A stretch of 64,000 nucleotides of DNA from Galeopsis tetrahit (GCA_963675135.1 OY776131.1:36727381-36791380), one strand, 5' to 3'. Counted from the first letter of the stretch, positions 1 to 10,339 are shown. Numbers and translations: made by a program. The notes: generated by a model not told the origin, from the sequence alone.

Positions 1-490
1 AACAACAATGAAAATTATATTTCGTCACTAATATTTTACGATGAAATATAAATTTTAGTGGCTAATTTATTGAAATTAATTTTTGTGATGAAATTAAAAT
101 ATTTCATCGCTATACTAGCAACGTATTGCTTCATTTTGTTGTTAATAATCAGAAAAACAATGAAAATTTTATTTTGTCGCTAAAGTTTTGCAATGAAATA
201 TAATTTGTTGTGGCTAATTTATTGAAATTACTTTATGCGATGAAATAAAAATATTGCATCACTAAACTAACAACGAATTCTTTTATTTTGTTGTTAATAA
301 TTAGGACAACAATGAAAATTATATTTAGTCACTATTATTTTGCGATGAAATATATTTTTTGTGGCTAATTTCTTGGAATTAATATTTGCAACAAAATTAA
401 AATATTTTATCGCTACACTTTTAACAAATTATTTTATTTTGTTGTTAATAATAAGAAAAACAATGAAAATTATATTTTGTCGCTAATATT
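1..490. repeat. 152-bp tandem repeat, about 3.2 copies
   Basis: The motif ACAATGAAAATT recurs at about 5, 157, 308 and 460, giving a period of 151-152 bp. Each unit carries short inverted pieces of the type TTTTGTCGCTAA and GCGATGAAAT. The same subterminal words occur at 1170-1660, so this array is probably part of the CACTA-like element that ends at 1682 rather than an independent satellite. It is cut by the window start. Confidence 0.75.
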
Positions 491-870
491 AAATCAATTA
501 TGCATATAATTATGCATAATTAAATGTTTAATAATTCTCCAAATTTTATGTCTTATAAATCAGTATGAATGTTAATAAAAATATTTATAAATATGATATG
601 ATGCAAATGAAGATGGACATAAAGATGAGAGAATGAAGATTGGATTGAATATTTATTGCTTTTTTTAATTGTTAAAGTAATATTGATTTTTTACAATTGG
701 AATTGTTTTAAAAATTACAATATATATACACACATATATAATTGTTACAACTTACAAGTTAAAAATTAATCAATTAATAAATGTGAAATAAATTATTAAA
801 TGAGTAAAAATAACTACTAAATTAGTAACAATTGAATACATATATAATTAATATTAAAAACTGAATCAAA

Positions 871-1165
871 GAGCTGTCTGCCCGAGTGGTAGGCGCCCAG
901 CTATGGGCGCCCATCCACCCGGGATCAATTCCCACCAAGATCAAATAAAATATTTATTTAAATAAAATTGGGGAGGGGGTATGTGGGTGCGGGTTGGGTT
1001 GGGTTGGGTTGGATGCGGGTTGGGGCGGGTCGGGTCAGGTGTGGGTGCAGGTTGGGTTGGTCGAGTACGAAAGGTTCGGTTGGGGTCGGTTGGGGTGGGT
1101 CGGGTCGGGTGTGGGTGCAGGTTGGGTTGGTCGAGTACGAAAGTGGGTTTAGAGAATGATTCGTA
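871..1165 (+). mobile_element. tRNA-like SINE candidate with G-rich tail region
   Basis: The head at 871-945 has an A-box-like TGCCCGAGTGG and a B-box-like GGATCAATTCC at the spacing expected of an RNA polymerase III promoter. It is followed by an AT-rich stretch and a G-rich minisatellite (about 970-1160, units such as GGGTTGG; a block of about 75 bp occurs twice). A diverged copy with the same order of parts lies at 48498-48650. It does not fold into a clean tRNA by eye, so I call it a SINE-type repeat. The family is unidentified. Confidence 0.45.
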
Positions 1166-1235
1166 AATCGGATATCATAGCCAAATATTAGCGACAAAAA
1201 TATGGGTTTCATCACTAACATTTGCAACGAAATTA

Positions 1236-1660
1236 AAATATTTATCACGAAAAAATTTGTCGCTAATTCTAATATTTTTGTCGCTAATGTGAATTAGCGA
1301 TGAAATAATTTTGTCGCGGGATTTGTTGCTATACACCCGTCGCTAACGTGTTTGCGACAAATGTTTGATTTTCCTCGTAAATATTTTGCGATGAAACTCA
1401 TATTTTCGTCGCTAACATTTTGCGATAAAACTTATATTTTTCGTCGCTAATATTTTGCGATGAAACACTAATTTTCGTCACTAATATTTTGCGATGAAAC
1501 TCAAATTTTCATTGCAAATATTTGCGATAAAATTAATTTTTTTTGTCGCAAACACGTTAGCGACGGGCGTATAGCAACAAATCCTGCGACAAAATTATTT
1601 CATCGCTAACTCACGTTAGCGACGAAAATATTAGAATTAGCGACAATTTTTTTCACGGCT
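1236..1660. repeat. Large inverted repeat in the CACTA subterminal region
   Basis: The segment at about 1258-1370 (with GGGATTTGTTGCTATACACC and CGTCGCTAACGTG) is repeated in inverse orientation at about 1545-1640 (CACGTTAGCGACG, then GGCGTATAGCAACAAATCC). The loop of about 175 bp holds four short repeats around TTTTGCGATGAAAC. Such a structure could form a hairpin of about 110 bp. Confidence 0.75.
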
Positions 1661-1682
1661 AAATTGCAGTTTTCTTGTAGTG

Positions 1683-2428
1683 CTACTTGGGTTCTCATCT
1701 GTTGCAATATTCTCAAGACTTTGAGTTTGCAAAATAGATTCAAACACGGCTTCTTCATCGTACTTAGGTGGGCTGTCGTATTCATTTTCCACCCAATTTC
1801 GTGGTTTCTTGGCCCATCTGCTCAAAACTGACCCATCGGATTCAATTTCAGAGTGGTTGCCGTCCTCGTCCTTCGGCTTAGACTCAGGTCCGTCATGGTG
1901 GAATGGATCAACATAAGTGGCAAAAGAATTGTCCTTTTCCCACAATATCTCACATGAAAAATCTCGACTTGATCGCCCCTCGTTCTCGTCAAATTCTAAA
2001 TCGGAACAGTCGAGGTGAAAAGGATTTGTGTGTGTTGCGAACGGGTTATCCCTCACACGGTATCCCCTGTTCGTTTTGCCCTCTTCATCTCGGCCACTAT
2101 GGTCGAACAAGCCCGGGAAGTCTTCGTTTGTTTCCCTATCGCGAGTTCTGTAGTTCCCTTGTGGTTCGCGACCCCAATACTCACGTTTGTTTCTTCCTTG
2201 GCTTGATGGTTCGTCGTGGTTTCTCTGCCTGAATCGACGTCGCCCTTGGTCAGCGTCGATAATTCCCGGCGTTCGCACGTCGCAACCTCGTTGCTTATCT
2301 TGGCGACTCCTGCCCTTGATCTCCTCACTCGAGCGTTGCCCGAGCCGCAAGGACACTACCTGCAGCACGTTGCTCAACTGCACTATCGACGATTCGGTCT
2401 GCGCAAACCTCTGCTTATTGGACACCAT
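1683..2428 (-). pseudogene. Gag-like ORF fragment of an LTR retrotransposon, cut by the CACTA end
   Basis: A 263-codon open frame starts at 2428 and runs to 1637. Its last 15 or so codons lie inside the CACTA terminal repeat, so the native end is lost. The product is hydrophilic and rich in Arg, Glu, Asp and Ser, with an internal repeat (NPFATHTNPFH and NSFATYVDPFH). I do not recognise a domain. Its position 36 bp downstream of a primer-binding site and an LTR, on the same strand, is what suggests a gag protein. No zinc knuckle or protease is visible before the break. Confidence 0.5.
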
Positions 2429-2463
2429 GATCGCGCGCAGAAGGGTGGTTCTGATCGAGATAT

Positions 2464-2476
2464 GGCTCTAATGCCA
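2464..2476 (-). other. Primer-binding site (tRNA-iMet type)
   Basis: The minus strand reads TGGCATTAGAGCC, two changes from TGGTATCAGAGCC, which is complementary to the 3' end of initiator tRNA-Met. It lies 2 nt after the CA end of the LTR at 2479-2968. Confidence 0.65.
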
Positions 2477-2478
2477 AT

Positions 2479-2968
2479 TGATGGAACCTCTCTCGAGGTA
2501 TTCTAGAATTTCCGAGTAAAAGACACATATATGCACTAGTAATCAGCAAATAAGCTGTGAATTCAAATATATTTCTCAAACTATTGTGGTGTATCTACTT
2601 TAGTATAAATAATAGTTCAGACTTATGCCTAGTGATAAATGTTGTAGTTAAAGCAGTAATAATTCTAATTAACTAATTGTAAGTAATTTCCCTAACTACG
2701 TAGTCAATCATGAATCTTTCCTTCTTCTCTCATATTTGAGTCCATAATCCTTGCTTGGTATCTTTGGTAAGGTTCCATCAAAGTACCTCATCAGTCGAGT
2801 TCCCCCTCGACTGATTCTCCTCTTCTCTTCATGAGCTTGTGCGCGTTTCTCCACTGTATCAGCTTACATCCAACTGAGCTGATACTGATCAAATTTTATT
2901 CTATTACAAGCAGATTTTGTTTATCAATACAATACATAGGGATATCAGCTGACATGAATATCCCAACA
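2479..2968 (-). mobile_element. 5' LTR of a truncated LTR retrotransposon
   Basis: Read on the minus strand the segment starts TGTTGGGATATTC at 2968 and ends TTCCATCA at 2479, immediately before a primer-binding site, giving a 490-bp LTR with TG...CA ends. No second LTR copy is found in the window, so the element is a 5' fragment (LTR, PBS, partial gag) whose 3' side is replaced by the CACTA element. Confidence 0.65.
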
Positions 2969-3253
2969 AAATCTACTCCGTAATCTTTTAGATTCTTCTA
3001 CTATTCTTCACAACTTTAATTTGATTGAAATACACTATCTTCACAACTCCGTAATATTATGATATTATGGGTGTTGTTTATCTCGATTAGGTAGATGGAA
3101 GAAACCAAGCAAATTAAGTTGCCCCATTTTGTCATACAATTGGCTTCATGTTGGGCCGTTGAAGGCTACGTTGCTCAAGTTGGTAGGAAACAATGTGTTC
3201 AATCCACAAACTCTTGCTTAAAATCTATCTTTATGAAGATTGATAGACAAATT

Positions 3254-3341
3254 CATGTGATTCGTCATGTGCTTATGTTTTTCGAGTATCATTAGCCACC
3301 ACACATCCACTTGCTAATCAATTTCTTGAGGCCTATATATA
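3254..3341 (+). promoter_or_regulatory. Promoter of SAUR-A1: paired CATGTG and TATA box
   Basis: CATGTG at 3254-3259 and again at 3266-3271 (12 bp start to start), then a TATATATA box at 3334-3341. The same order precedes the other A-type genes. CATGTG/CACATG is the E-box variant bound by PIF-type bHLH factors; binding here is inferred. The upstream ATG at 3311 precedes the TATA box, so it should not be in the transcript. Confidence 0.65.
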
Positions 3342-3487
3342 ATTTACAACACATATCTGGAATTCAACCAGCAACAAGTCTTCAACTTATTTATCTTCTT
3401 AACTTTCACTTATTTCAAATCAATCTTCAGAAAGTTTCCATTTCACTTCAGCAAGATTCATTTTATACTACAATAGCCATCCGCCAA

Positions 3488-3739
3488 ATGCTAAGACGGT
3501 CTTTATCCAGTGAAAGAAGATCAGTGGAAGTCCCAAAGGGCCATTTTGCTGTGTATGTTGGAGAGAATGAGAAGAAGAGATTTGTAATTCCAGTATCATA
3601 CTTGAACCATCATTCGTTTCAAGAATTGCTATTTCAAGCTGAAGAAGAATTTGGGTTCCATCATCCAATGGGTGGCCTCACCATCCCTTGCAGTCAGGAT
3701 TTATTCGTTGATCTCGTCTCTGGATTGAGCAGAACATGA
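3488..3739 (+). CDS. SAUR-like auxin-responsive protein, copy A1 (usual start codon lost)
   Basis: This is a SAUR protein of the SAUR19-24-like type. Family members inhibit PP2C.D phosphatases and so keep the plasma-membrane proton pump active during cell elongation. The conserved core is intact: KGHFAVYVGE, KKRFVIPVSYL, EEEFGFHHPMGG, TIPC. The family start MAIRQM is changed here: ATA stands at 3473-3475 where the paralogs have ATG. The first ATG after the TATA box is therefore Met5 at 3488, giving 83 residues that lack the first four. An upstream in-frame ATG at 3311 lies before the TATA box and is unlikely to be used. Another change is His for Pro in the NHPSFQ motif. It could be a functional shortened protein, a non-AUG-initiated one or a recent pseudogene. 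Confidence 0.75.
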   Translation: MLRRSLSSERRSVEVPKGHFAVYVGENEKKRFVIPVSYLNHHSFQELLFQAEEEFGFHHPMGGLTIPCSQDLFVDLVSGLSRT

Positions 3740-3758
3740 TCTACATGCTATGTGAAAA

Positions 3759-3780
3759 GGAGCATAGTTTTGTAAATTAG
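3759..3780 (+). promoter_or_regulatory. DST-like mRNA instability element in the A1 3' UTR
   Basis: GGAGCATAG followed by TTTTGTA resembles the DST motif of SAUR transcripts (GGA, ATAG and GTA blocks in the 3' UTR), which speeds mRNA decay. Weaker versions follow A2 (8393-8405) and A4 (about 40645-40658). Confidence 0.45.
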
Positions 3781-4694
3781 TTTATCTTAGATAGAGTTAA
3801 CATAAATACATGGAAATTACATGACCATTCTCAGATGCAGAAAGCATTTTTGTATTGAGTTGTTACCATTAATTCTATATATACTAAACAAGTCCTTTTT
3901 ATTCTTGTCACTACTCCACTTTCCTTTTTTTTTTTTGAGGTTCTTTTCAAGAAAAAAAAAAGTATTTTTACTATCTGATAGTCTCCAACACCTGTTCTAT
4001 GGTTGTCAATTTGTCATTTTCAAGTCCGTAATTCTATACATGCTTTTATTTAACAGGAAGGAGTAAAAATAATGTTGATATGAAGGTGCTATTTTTAAAT
4101 CGATATATAGATAACAATCTTTGTAGTTTGTACTGATAGATTGAAAGAGATAGAGGAAAATCCTAGAAAAGGAAATAGATAAACATGTACTCTTAATTAT
4201 CCTGCAAATAAACTCACATTATTTATTCCTATAGCTTAACAAGCCATGTATATTCTAGAACATAGGTTTGATCATCCTGAAAATGGAATATTTAAGTTCT
4301 TAAAAATTGCATCAAATGGAAAATATTCTATTCTATAAGATAAGAACAAATGCTAATTAAAATAGACACAGAATTCTGTTTGTTAAATACTAGCAGATTG
4401 CCAAGATTGGCTCATCTTAATTGACAAGATTGGCTCCATTGAATACTTGTTAATTTGGATTAGAGTTGATAAATGAAGTTTGATCTCTGCTCTTAAATTA
4501 AGATGAGTATATGTAAAATTCTAGTATTTTAGCCAAGTGAATTTGTAGTTAAAGACCACATTCCAGGAGGTGGAAGCCATTAAAAGCAAAATAAATATAT
4601 TTCCAGTAAAAATCTTCTCTGTTCATTGAAAGGAAACAGGCCTAAGAACTGAGAGATCAGAAATATGAATTTAATATTCTTTATCATTGAATTT
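3781..4694. repeat. 3' flank of SAUR-A1, segmentally duplicated
   Basis: No gene. From about 4077 the sequence matches 26164-26760 nearly base for base (for example GAAGGTGCTATTTTTAAATC), and the earlier part matches the A2 and A4 3' flanks (about 8400-8700 and 40640-40930). This is the convergent A/B spacer of the SAUR module. Confidence 0.7.
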
Positions 4695-6511
4695 TGTCAC
4701 ATCCCAAAAATAGGGCCTAGAATAAATCACCATATGTTTACCTTTTGACTGTCAACTAGACTAATTAAAATAAAACTTGGCGGAAGCGACATAAATCAAA
4801 CACACTTTCCTCAATAAAATCCTGCTTAGTCCATTACTTTAAAATAAAAGAGAATATTTGCTACTGATAAAAGACAATTTATCTTAAAAGAACTAAATTC
4901 AACCATAATGTAAAACGGTTCAATAAATCACTTGAACAATAAAAAAAATGAAATAGTTTTCCTAACACTAAATTAAATGAACATTAAATATGACCATGTT
5001 GAGTTCATTAAATCGCATATTAAGCTACTAGTCTCCACCGCCTCGCCACCACGTCCAAGCCTCCTTAATCTGAAATATTTAAATTCATGAAGGGTGAGCA
5101 ATACAACTAGCTCAGTGGGGACCCGTTTGTCAATGTTAAATACCAATCATGCAAACAATTATTGAATACTACAACACACTGTAAATTTAGCAAGGACCCA
5201 CAAGTGATCCGAGCTACTATAGAAACTGTTGAACATATCATATCATATAACTGTAGCTGTTGACTGTTGACTATGGAATGTCGCATGTAGAAAATAACAA
5301 TTCACATTCAAAGCATTTAATAAAGACAAACATAAATAGTAATAGAAATCCCCACCTCAAATGCCGCTAGAAAATATGCAATGCAATCCTGTTACTGATG
5401 TGTCTCGTTTTCTGAATTTCCTATAACAATAATTAAATAGGAGTCTTAGAATTATTATTACTATTTGGACATTGTATATATAATATAAATTAAAAGTATA
5501 AATCGATATAACTCCCGAATTACATAACATAATTTAGTATTAAAAATGATTCGGTCAATACAGCACATGAATTAGTATTAAGGATTAAATTTTGACAACT
5601 TATCTTTAAGGGAAAGATGGCAGAAGAAATTAAAAGGTATCCACCTTTCGAAAACAAGTAATCATTATTAATACATACTTATTAGAAAACAATGGGTTTA
5701 GAAATGGAGAGTTTTGTAAATAGACTAACAAAATAAATATAGTTTCAGTAGTTGCAAAACAATTTCAAACTCAAAGATGTATTTACAAAATAATCTATTA
5801 ATGTGAGAATGTCAGGAGAATTAATCAAGGGTTTGCTAATCAAAATTTCTCGTCAAATAGTTACTCAACAAAACAAAACAAATTTTGAAAAATTGGGACT
5901 AAATTGGTACATTTAATTTTTTTGGGACCATTTCAGAAAAGGTTAAAAGTTACGGGACTAAATTGGTTTTTTTCCCTAGCATAAGACATATATATTGTAG
6001 CCAGAAAATCAAATTTATAACAAAAGAAAGGGAGAAAACATTACTGCTTTGAAGAAATTGGATCCAACCGACGTACTTACGGGTGTAGAGAAAACTCAAC
6101 TCAAATTTACCGTGAAGAAATATTTTATGTGCCTCAATTTGAGAGAATACCGTGTACCATATGAAACAGTCTGACATACAGTATATAATTAGTGGAGAAA
6201 AATCAGTGATTATGGGCTGTAAATTATCCCCAGAATTGACGCCTTGAGTATTTAAATTTTGATCAATAAATAAAAAACCTCGAGAAAAATCAGGGAAATG
6301 ATTTTATAGAAAGTCATATGTTTTAAATTTTTGTTTACATATTTATATAAGGAAAATCTATATGTGCGTGTATATACATACTATTTAAATCTTATACTAA
6401 GATAATATCTTAAGCAATATACATAATATATATTTGTCTTAATTTATTTATAAAATAAGATATTACTTTTTTTTTTATATATAAAATTTTTAGAATTTTA
6501 TGGGTGTTACA
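4695..6511. mobile_element. Solo-LTR-like insertion, 1.8 kb, with AATTT target duplication
   Basis: The segment starts TGTCACATCCC and ends GGGTGTTACA, giving short inverted TG...CA ends. It is flanked by AATTT at 4690-4694 and 6512-6516. The paralogous spacers at about 26750-26770 and 42128-42145 run uninterrupted through the same site and act as empty sites. No coding capacity, primer site or second LTR is visible inside, so a solo LTR (or a non-coding LTR-derived element) is the simplest reading. The short ORFs within are not supported. Confidence 0.7.
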
Positions 6512-6572
6512 AATTTACATTTGTTTTTCTAACTAGTCTACAAAAATGTGGTCTTCTAAAAGAATATGAGTA

Positions 6573-6839
6573 TCATGTTCTGGTGAGGCCATAGATGAGA
6601 TCAATGAACAAAACCTGACTACAAGGAATGGTGAGGCCACCCATTGGATGATGGAACCCAAATTCCTCTTCCGCTTGAAATAACAACTCTTGAAATGAAG
6701 GATGATTCAAGTACGATACTGGAATTACAAACCGCTTCTTCTCATTCTCCCCAATGTACACAGCCAATTGGCCTTTTGGGACTTCAGCTGATTTCCTTTC
6801 GCTGGACAAAGATCGTCTCAAGATTTGGCGGATGGCCAT
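6573..6839 (-). CDS. SAUR-like auxin-responsive protein, copy B1
   Basis: An 88-residue intronless SAUR starting MAIRQILRR at a cognate ATG (6839), with LAVYIGE and the rest of the core domain (residues about 18-80). B-type marks are Ile2 of the QIL motif, Leu-Ala-Val-Tyr-Ile and the LFIDLI tail. Unusual changes are Gln for His in KGHLAV, Val for Asp in SQDLF, and Tyr for Ser near the C-terminus, so this copy has diverged more than B2-B4. It converges on A1, from which it is separated by the 1.8-kb LTR-like insertion. Confidence 0.88.
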   Translation of the reverse strand: MAIRQILRRSLSSERKSAEVPKGQLAVYIGENEKKRFVIPVSYLNHPSFQELLFQAEEEFGFHHPMGGLTIPCSQVLFIDLIYGLTRT

Positions 6840-6940
6840 TTTGTATCAAGTAAATCTTGCTGGTTTTAAGAATCTGAAAATTGTTGTGAAATAAGTGAAA
6901 GCTTTGGAGGATATGTTGCTGGTTGTAGTTGAGGAATGTG

Positions 6941-7007
6941 TATATATAGACGAACAAGGAGAGGCTATATCATAATTTAGAAACAAAAGCACATGGAGAG
7001 TAACATG
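6941..7007 (-). promoter_or_regulatory. Promoter of SAUR-B1
   Basis: On the minus strand a CATGTT (7007..7002) and a CATGTG (6995..6990) lie 12 bp apart, followed by TATATATA at 6948..6941, about 100 bp before the start codon. The B-type promoters share this arrangement. Confidence 0.6.
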
Positions 7008-7189
7008 GATTTGTCTTCCAATAAGCATCAATATTTAATTTTAGCCAACAAAAAATGTGTGATTGAAAAATATTGTATCCTACCAACTCTGCCAAAATAG
7101 CCCTCAAACAACCCTACTTGGTTTCAATTAAGTTCAGTTAATCAGATCAAAAGAGGACACATAAAAACTGTTAAAGCATGACTGATTGA

Positions 7190-7700
7190 AATTTCCAACC
7201 TTTCAAAATATATCAATGATTCAACATTAACTTGGACTTGGCCTACCATGTGAAATAGAATAGGTAGGGGTTCTTTTAATTCATTGATTTTTCTATAGGG
7301 TCTTGTCTAGTCTCTAGGGTAGGTAGGGGCCTTTTAAAAAATATTAAGTTACAGGAGCAAAATCAAAGTGTTAAGTCAGTAGACCCAAAGAAAAAATGTA
7401 TTAGCTTATTATATTGCCATGTAAATCCGAATTAATGCAGAAAAAAATAATTAGTTGCCACATCTGATGTGACCGGTAACATGACCCGTAGTAGCAAGAT
7501 GCAGATCAAAAATTTTGAAAAATTGTAAGTTACGAGACCAAAATCAAAGTGTTAAAGTTAATAGGACCAAAATCAAAGTGTTAAAGTTAATAGGACCAAA
7601 ATCAAAGTGTTAAATTTAATAGGGGACCAAAACCAAAATGGATGTAAGTTAATGGACATAAAATCACATTTTCTCTAATAATAATACCCAAAGTTAATGC
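7190..7700. repeat. Upstream spacer of A2 with short tandem and dispersed repeats
   Basis: No gene. A unit of about 30 bp containing GACCAAAATCAAAGTGTTAA occurs three times between about 7538 and 7625. The block at 7430-7560 (GCCATGTAAATCCG to TAAGTTACGAGACC) recurs in diverged form at about 38990-39115 and 39720-39910, upstream of SAUR-A4. Confidence 0.65.
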
Positions 7701-7900
7701 TTTGTTCCCAAACCAAATGAGCATTGTAATCAATATATTTAAAATGATTGATTGGGTAACCAAGCAAAGTTTCCCCATTTTGTCATCCAATTGGTTTTAT
7801 GTTGGGCCCTTGAAGGCTACGTTACTCGAGTTGGTAGGAAACAATGTGTTCAATCCACAAACTCTTGCTTGAAATCTTAATGAAGATTGACAGACAAATC

Positions 7901-7988
7901 CATGTGATTCATAATGTGCCAATGTTTTTGAGTATCATTTGCCACCACATATTCCGTTGCTACTCAATTTCATGATGGCCTATATATA
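7901..7988 (+). promoter_or_regulatory. Promoter of SAUR-A2
   Basis: CATGTG at 7901-7906 and the near-match AATGTG at 7913-7918 (12 bp apart), then TATATATA at 7981-7988. Start codon at 8106. Confidence 0.6.
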
Positions 7989-8105
7989 ATATACAACACA
8001 TATCTGGAATTCAACCAGCAACAAGTCCTCAAGTTATTTACCTTCTCAACTTTTCACATATATCACCCTGCAGAAAGATTTTCAGAAAGATTCATTTATA
8101 CTAAA

Positions 8106-8372
8106 ATGGCAATCCGCCAAATGCTGAGACGATCATTATCCAGTGAAAGAAGATCAGCGGAAGTCCCAAAGGGCCATTTTGCTGTTTATGTTGGAGAGAA
8201 TGAGAAGAAGAGATTTGTAATTCCAGTATCATACTTGAACCATCCTTCGTTTCAAGAATTGCTAATTCAAGCTGAAGAGGAATTCGGATTTCATCATCCG
8301 ATGGGTGGCCTCACTATTCCTTGCAGTCAGGATTTATTTGTTGATCTCGTCTCTGGATTGAGCAGAACATGA
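8106..8372 (+). CDS. SAUR-like auxin-responsive protein, copy A2
   Basis: An 88-residue SAUR that serves as the A-type reference in this window: MAIRQMLRRSLSSERR, basic N-terminus, core KGHFAVYVGENEKKRF, NHPSFQELL, FGFHHPMGGLTIPC, tail LFVDLVSGLSRT. There is no signal peptide and no intron. SAUR proteins of this type act at the plasma membrane or cytoplasm through PP2C.D phosphatase inhibition; that role is family knowledge. The ATG follows a TATA box by 118 bp. It is convergent with B2. The first half of its coding sequence is identical by eye to A4. Confidence 0.92.
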   Translation: MAIRQMLRRSLSSERRSAEVPKGHFAVYVGENEKKRFVIPVSYLNHPSFQELLIQAEEEFGFHHPMGGLTIPCSQDLFVDLVSGLSRT

Positions 8373-9202
8373 TCTACATGCTATATAAAAGAGGATAGTT
8401 TTGTAAATTAGTTTACCTTAGATAGAGTTAACAAAAATACATGAAAATTGCATGACCATTCTGAGATGCAGAAAGCATTTTTGAATTGAGTTGTTACCAT
8501 TAATTCTATATATACTCAACAAGTCCTTTCTATTCTTGTCACTACTCCATTTTTCTTTATTTTATTTTTTTTGAGGTTCTTTCCAAGAAAAATAAAGTAT
8601 TTTCACTATCTGATAGTCTCCAACACCTGTTCTATGGTTGTCATTTTCAAGTTTGTAATTCTATACATGTTTTTATTCAACAGAAATGAGTAAAAATAAT
8701 GTTGATATGATGAAGATGCTGTTAATTTTTAAATGGGTATATAGATAGCAAACTCTGTACTGATAAAGTCACATTTTTTGTTCCTGGAGCTTAACAAGCA
8801 AGATATATGTATTAAGTACTAATATAAGCTGTAAGACATAAATCACATGATCTCTTTTCAAATATAATACTAAATGATGTTTTATCAGATAGAACTTTTT
8901 TCAGATCTTAAAAAATAAAAACTTTTTTTCCTTAAGCTTGTGATCCTACTACAACCATAGTTTTGAGTAAGAAAAATATTTATCCCCTGGAAGGATTACT
9001 GAAGAATTACTCTAAGATGGAAGGATATGGGATTACGAATTTTAAAGTCCACTGCACATGTTTGGATTAAGAGTTGATAAATGAAGTTTGAACTCTACTT
9101 TTAAAGATCAGAAATATGAATTTGATATTCCTTATCATTGAATTTATATTTGTTTTTTCTAACTAGTCTACAAAAATGTGGTCTTCTAAAAAAATGTGAA
9201 TC
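8373..9202. other. Convergent A2/B2 spacer
   Basis: AT-rich with no gene. The left part matches the A1 and A4 3' flanks. The right part (about 9040-9200) matches the region downstream of B1, B3 and B4, including CTAACTAGTCTACAAAAATG. Confidence 0.6.
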
Positions 9203-9469
9203 TCATGCTCTGGTGATGCCAGAGATGAGATCAATGAACAAATCCTGGCTACAAGGAATGGTGAGACCACCCATGGGATGATGGAACCCGAATTCCTCTT
9301 CTGCTTGAAATAACAATTCTTGAAATGAAGGATGGTTCAAATATGATACTGGAATTACAAACCGCTTCTTCTCGTTCTCCCCAATGTAAACAGCCAAATG
9401 GCCTTTTGGGACTTCAGCTGATCTCCTCTCACTGGACAAAGATCGTCTCAAGATTTGGCGGATGGCCAT
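9203..9469 (-). CDS. SAUR-like auxin-responsive protein, copy B2
   Basis: An 88-residue B-type SAUR starting MAIRQILRR at 9469. The core is intact, with KGHLAVYIGE, NHPSFQELLFQ, HPMGGLTIPC and tail LFIDLISGITRA. It is divergently paired with C2; 870 bp separate the two start codons and hold both promoters. Confidence 0.92.
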   Translation of the reverse strand: MAIRQILRRSLSSERRSAEVPKGHLAVYIGENEKKRFVIPVSYLNHPSFQELLFQAEEEFGFHHPMGGLTIPCSQDLFIDLISGITRA

Positions 9470-9570
9470 TTTGTATAAAGTAAATCTCGCTGGTTTTTAG
9501 AATCTGAAAATTGTTGTGAAATAAGTGAAAGCTTTTGAGGAATTGTTGCTGGTTGTAGTTGAGGAATGTG

Positions 9571-9637
9571 TATATATAGACGAACAAGGAGAGGCTATAT
9601 GATAGATTAGAAACAAAATCACATAGAGAGTAACATG
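9571..9637 (-). promoter_or_regulatory. Promoter of SAUR-B2
   Basis: TATATATA at 9571-9578 with the upstream element CATGTT (9637..9632). The second E-box is TATGTG here, so one of the paired sites is damaged relative to B1, B3 and B4. Confidence 0.5.
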
Positions 9638-10135
9638 GATTTGTCTTCCAACAAGCATCAATATTTAATTTAAGCCAACAAAAAATGTGTGATTGAAATA
9701 TATTGTATCTTACCTACTCTGCCAAAATAGTCCTCAGACGACCCTACTTGGTTTCAATTAACTTTCCCAGTTCAGTTCAGATAAAAACTGTTAAAGCATA
9801 GAAATAGGTAGGGGTCTTATCAAGTGGTTCAATAATCCATGGTATTATCTAGTCTCTTATAACATATCCATGTGATCTTGTCTGAAAAAATCTTTATCAT
9901 CATCAACTCCAGGCTGTCTGGTGAAGAAGTAATAAGGAATTGGAAGTTGGTTGAAGAGCATAATATACCCTACTAGAATGTGCCTCTTTCATCTACACTT
10001 ACTTTTAAACTGTGGATGATTCATTAAAAATCCATGTGATCTCTGTGGTGGACATTCTCCTATATAAAAACTATTAAATCCTGTCCCTACATTCACTTCT
10101 CTACGTATCACTCGTAATAAAGTTGACCAACAATC

Positions 10136-10223
10136 CATGTGATTCTTCATGTGCTAAGGCTTCTCATATCCAATAATATGGTCACCACTCAAATCAAAAT
10201 GCTGAAAGGTTCACCTATATATA
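10136..10223 (+). promoter_or_regulatory. Promoter of SAUR-C2
   Basis: CATGTGATTCTTCATGTG at 10136-10153 carries two perfect E-boxes 12 bp apart. A TATATATA box follows at 10216-10223. Start codon at 10340. Confidence 0.65.
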
Positions 10224-10339
10224 CAGCATATTTCTAAATTACAACCAACAACAGCTCCTCAAAAAATACTTTAAACTTTCTCTGCTCTCACCTATCTCAC
10301 AACATTTTTGAGATTTTCTTTCCTTCAATCTGTATAACT

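Larger units (their letters stand above)
1..1682 (-). mobile_element. End of a CACTA-type (En/Spm) DNA transposon
   Basis: The minus-strand sequence at 1682..1670 reads CACTACAAGAAAA, the classic CACTA terminal inverted repeat. Behind it lie many copies of subterminal words (TTAGCGACGAAAAT and its inverse) to about 1170, and again at 1-490. The other terminus is not seen and presumably lies left of the window. No transposase reading frame is visible, so this portion is non-coding. A tRNA-like, G-rich segment (871-1165) interrupts the repeat zone. The right end abuts a gag-like reading frame of an LTR element, suggesting insertion into that older element. Confidence 0.75.

Noticed and set aside
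871..945. A functional tRNA gene
   Set aside because: A- and B-box-like words are present, but I cannot form a proper acceptor stem or anticodon arm, and a diverged copy occurs in a repeat context.
958..1248. 96-codon minus-strand frame rich in Pro, Thr, Asn and Gln
   Set aside because: It is the complement of a G-rich minisatellite; low complexity and no conserved domain.
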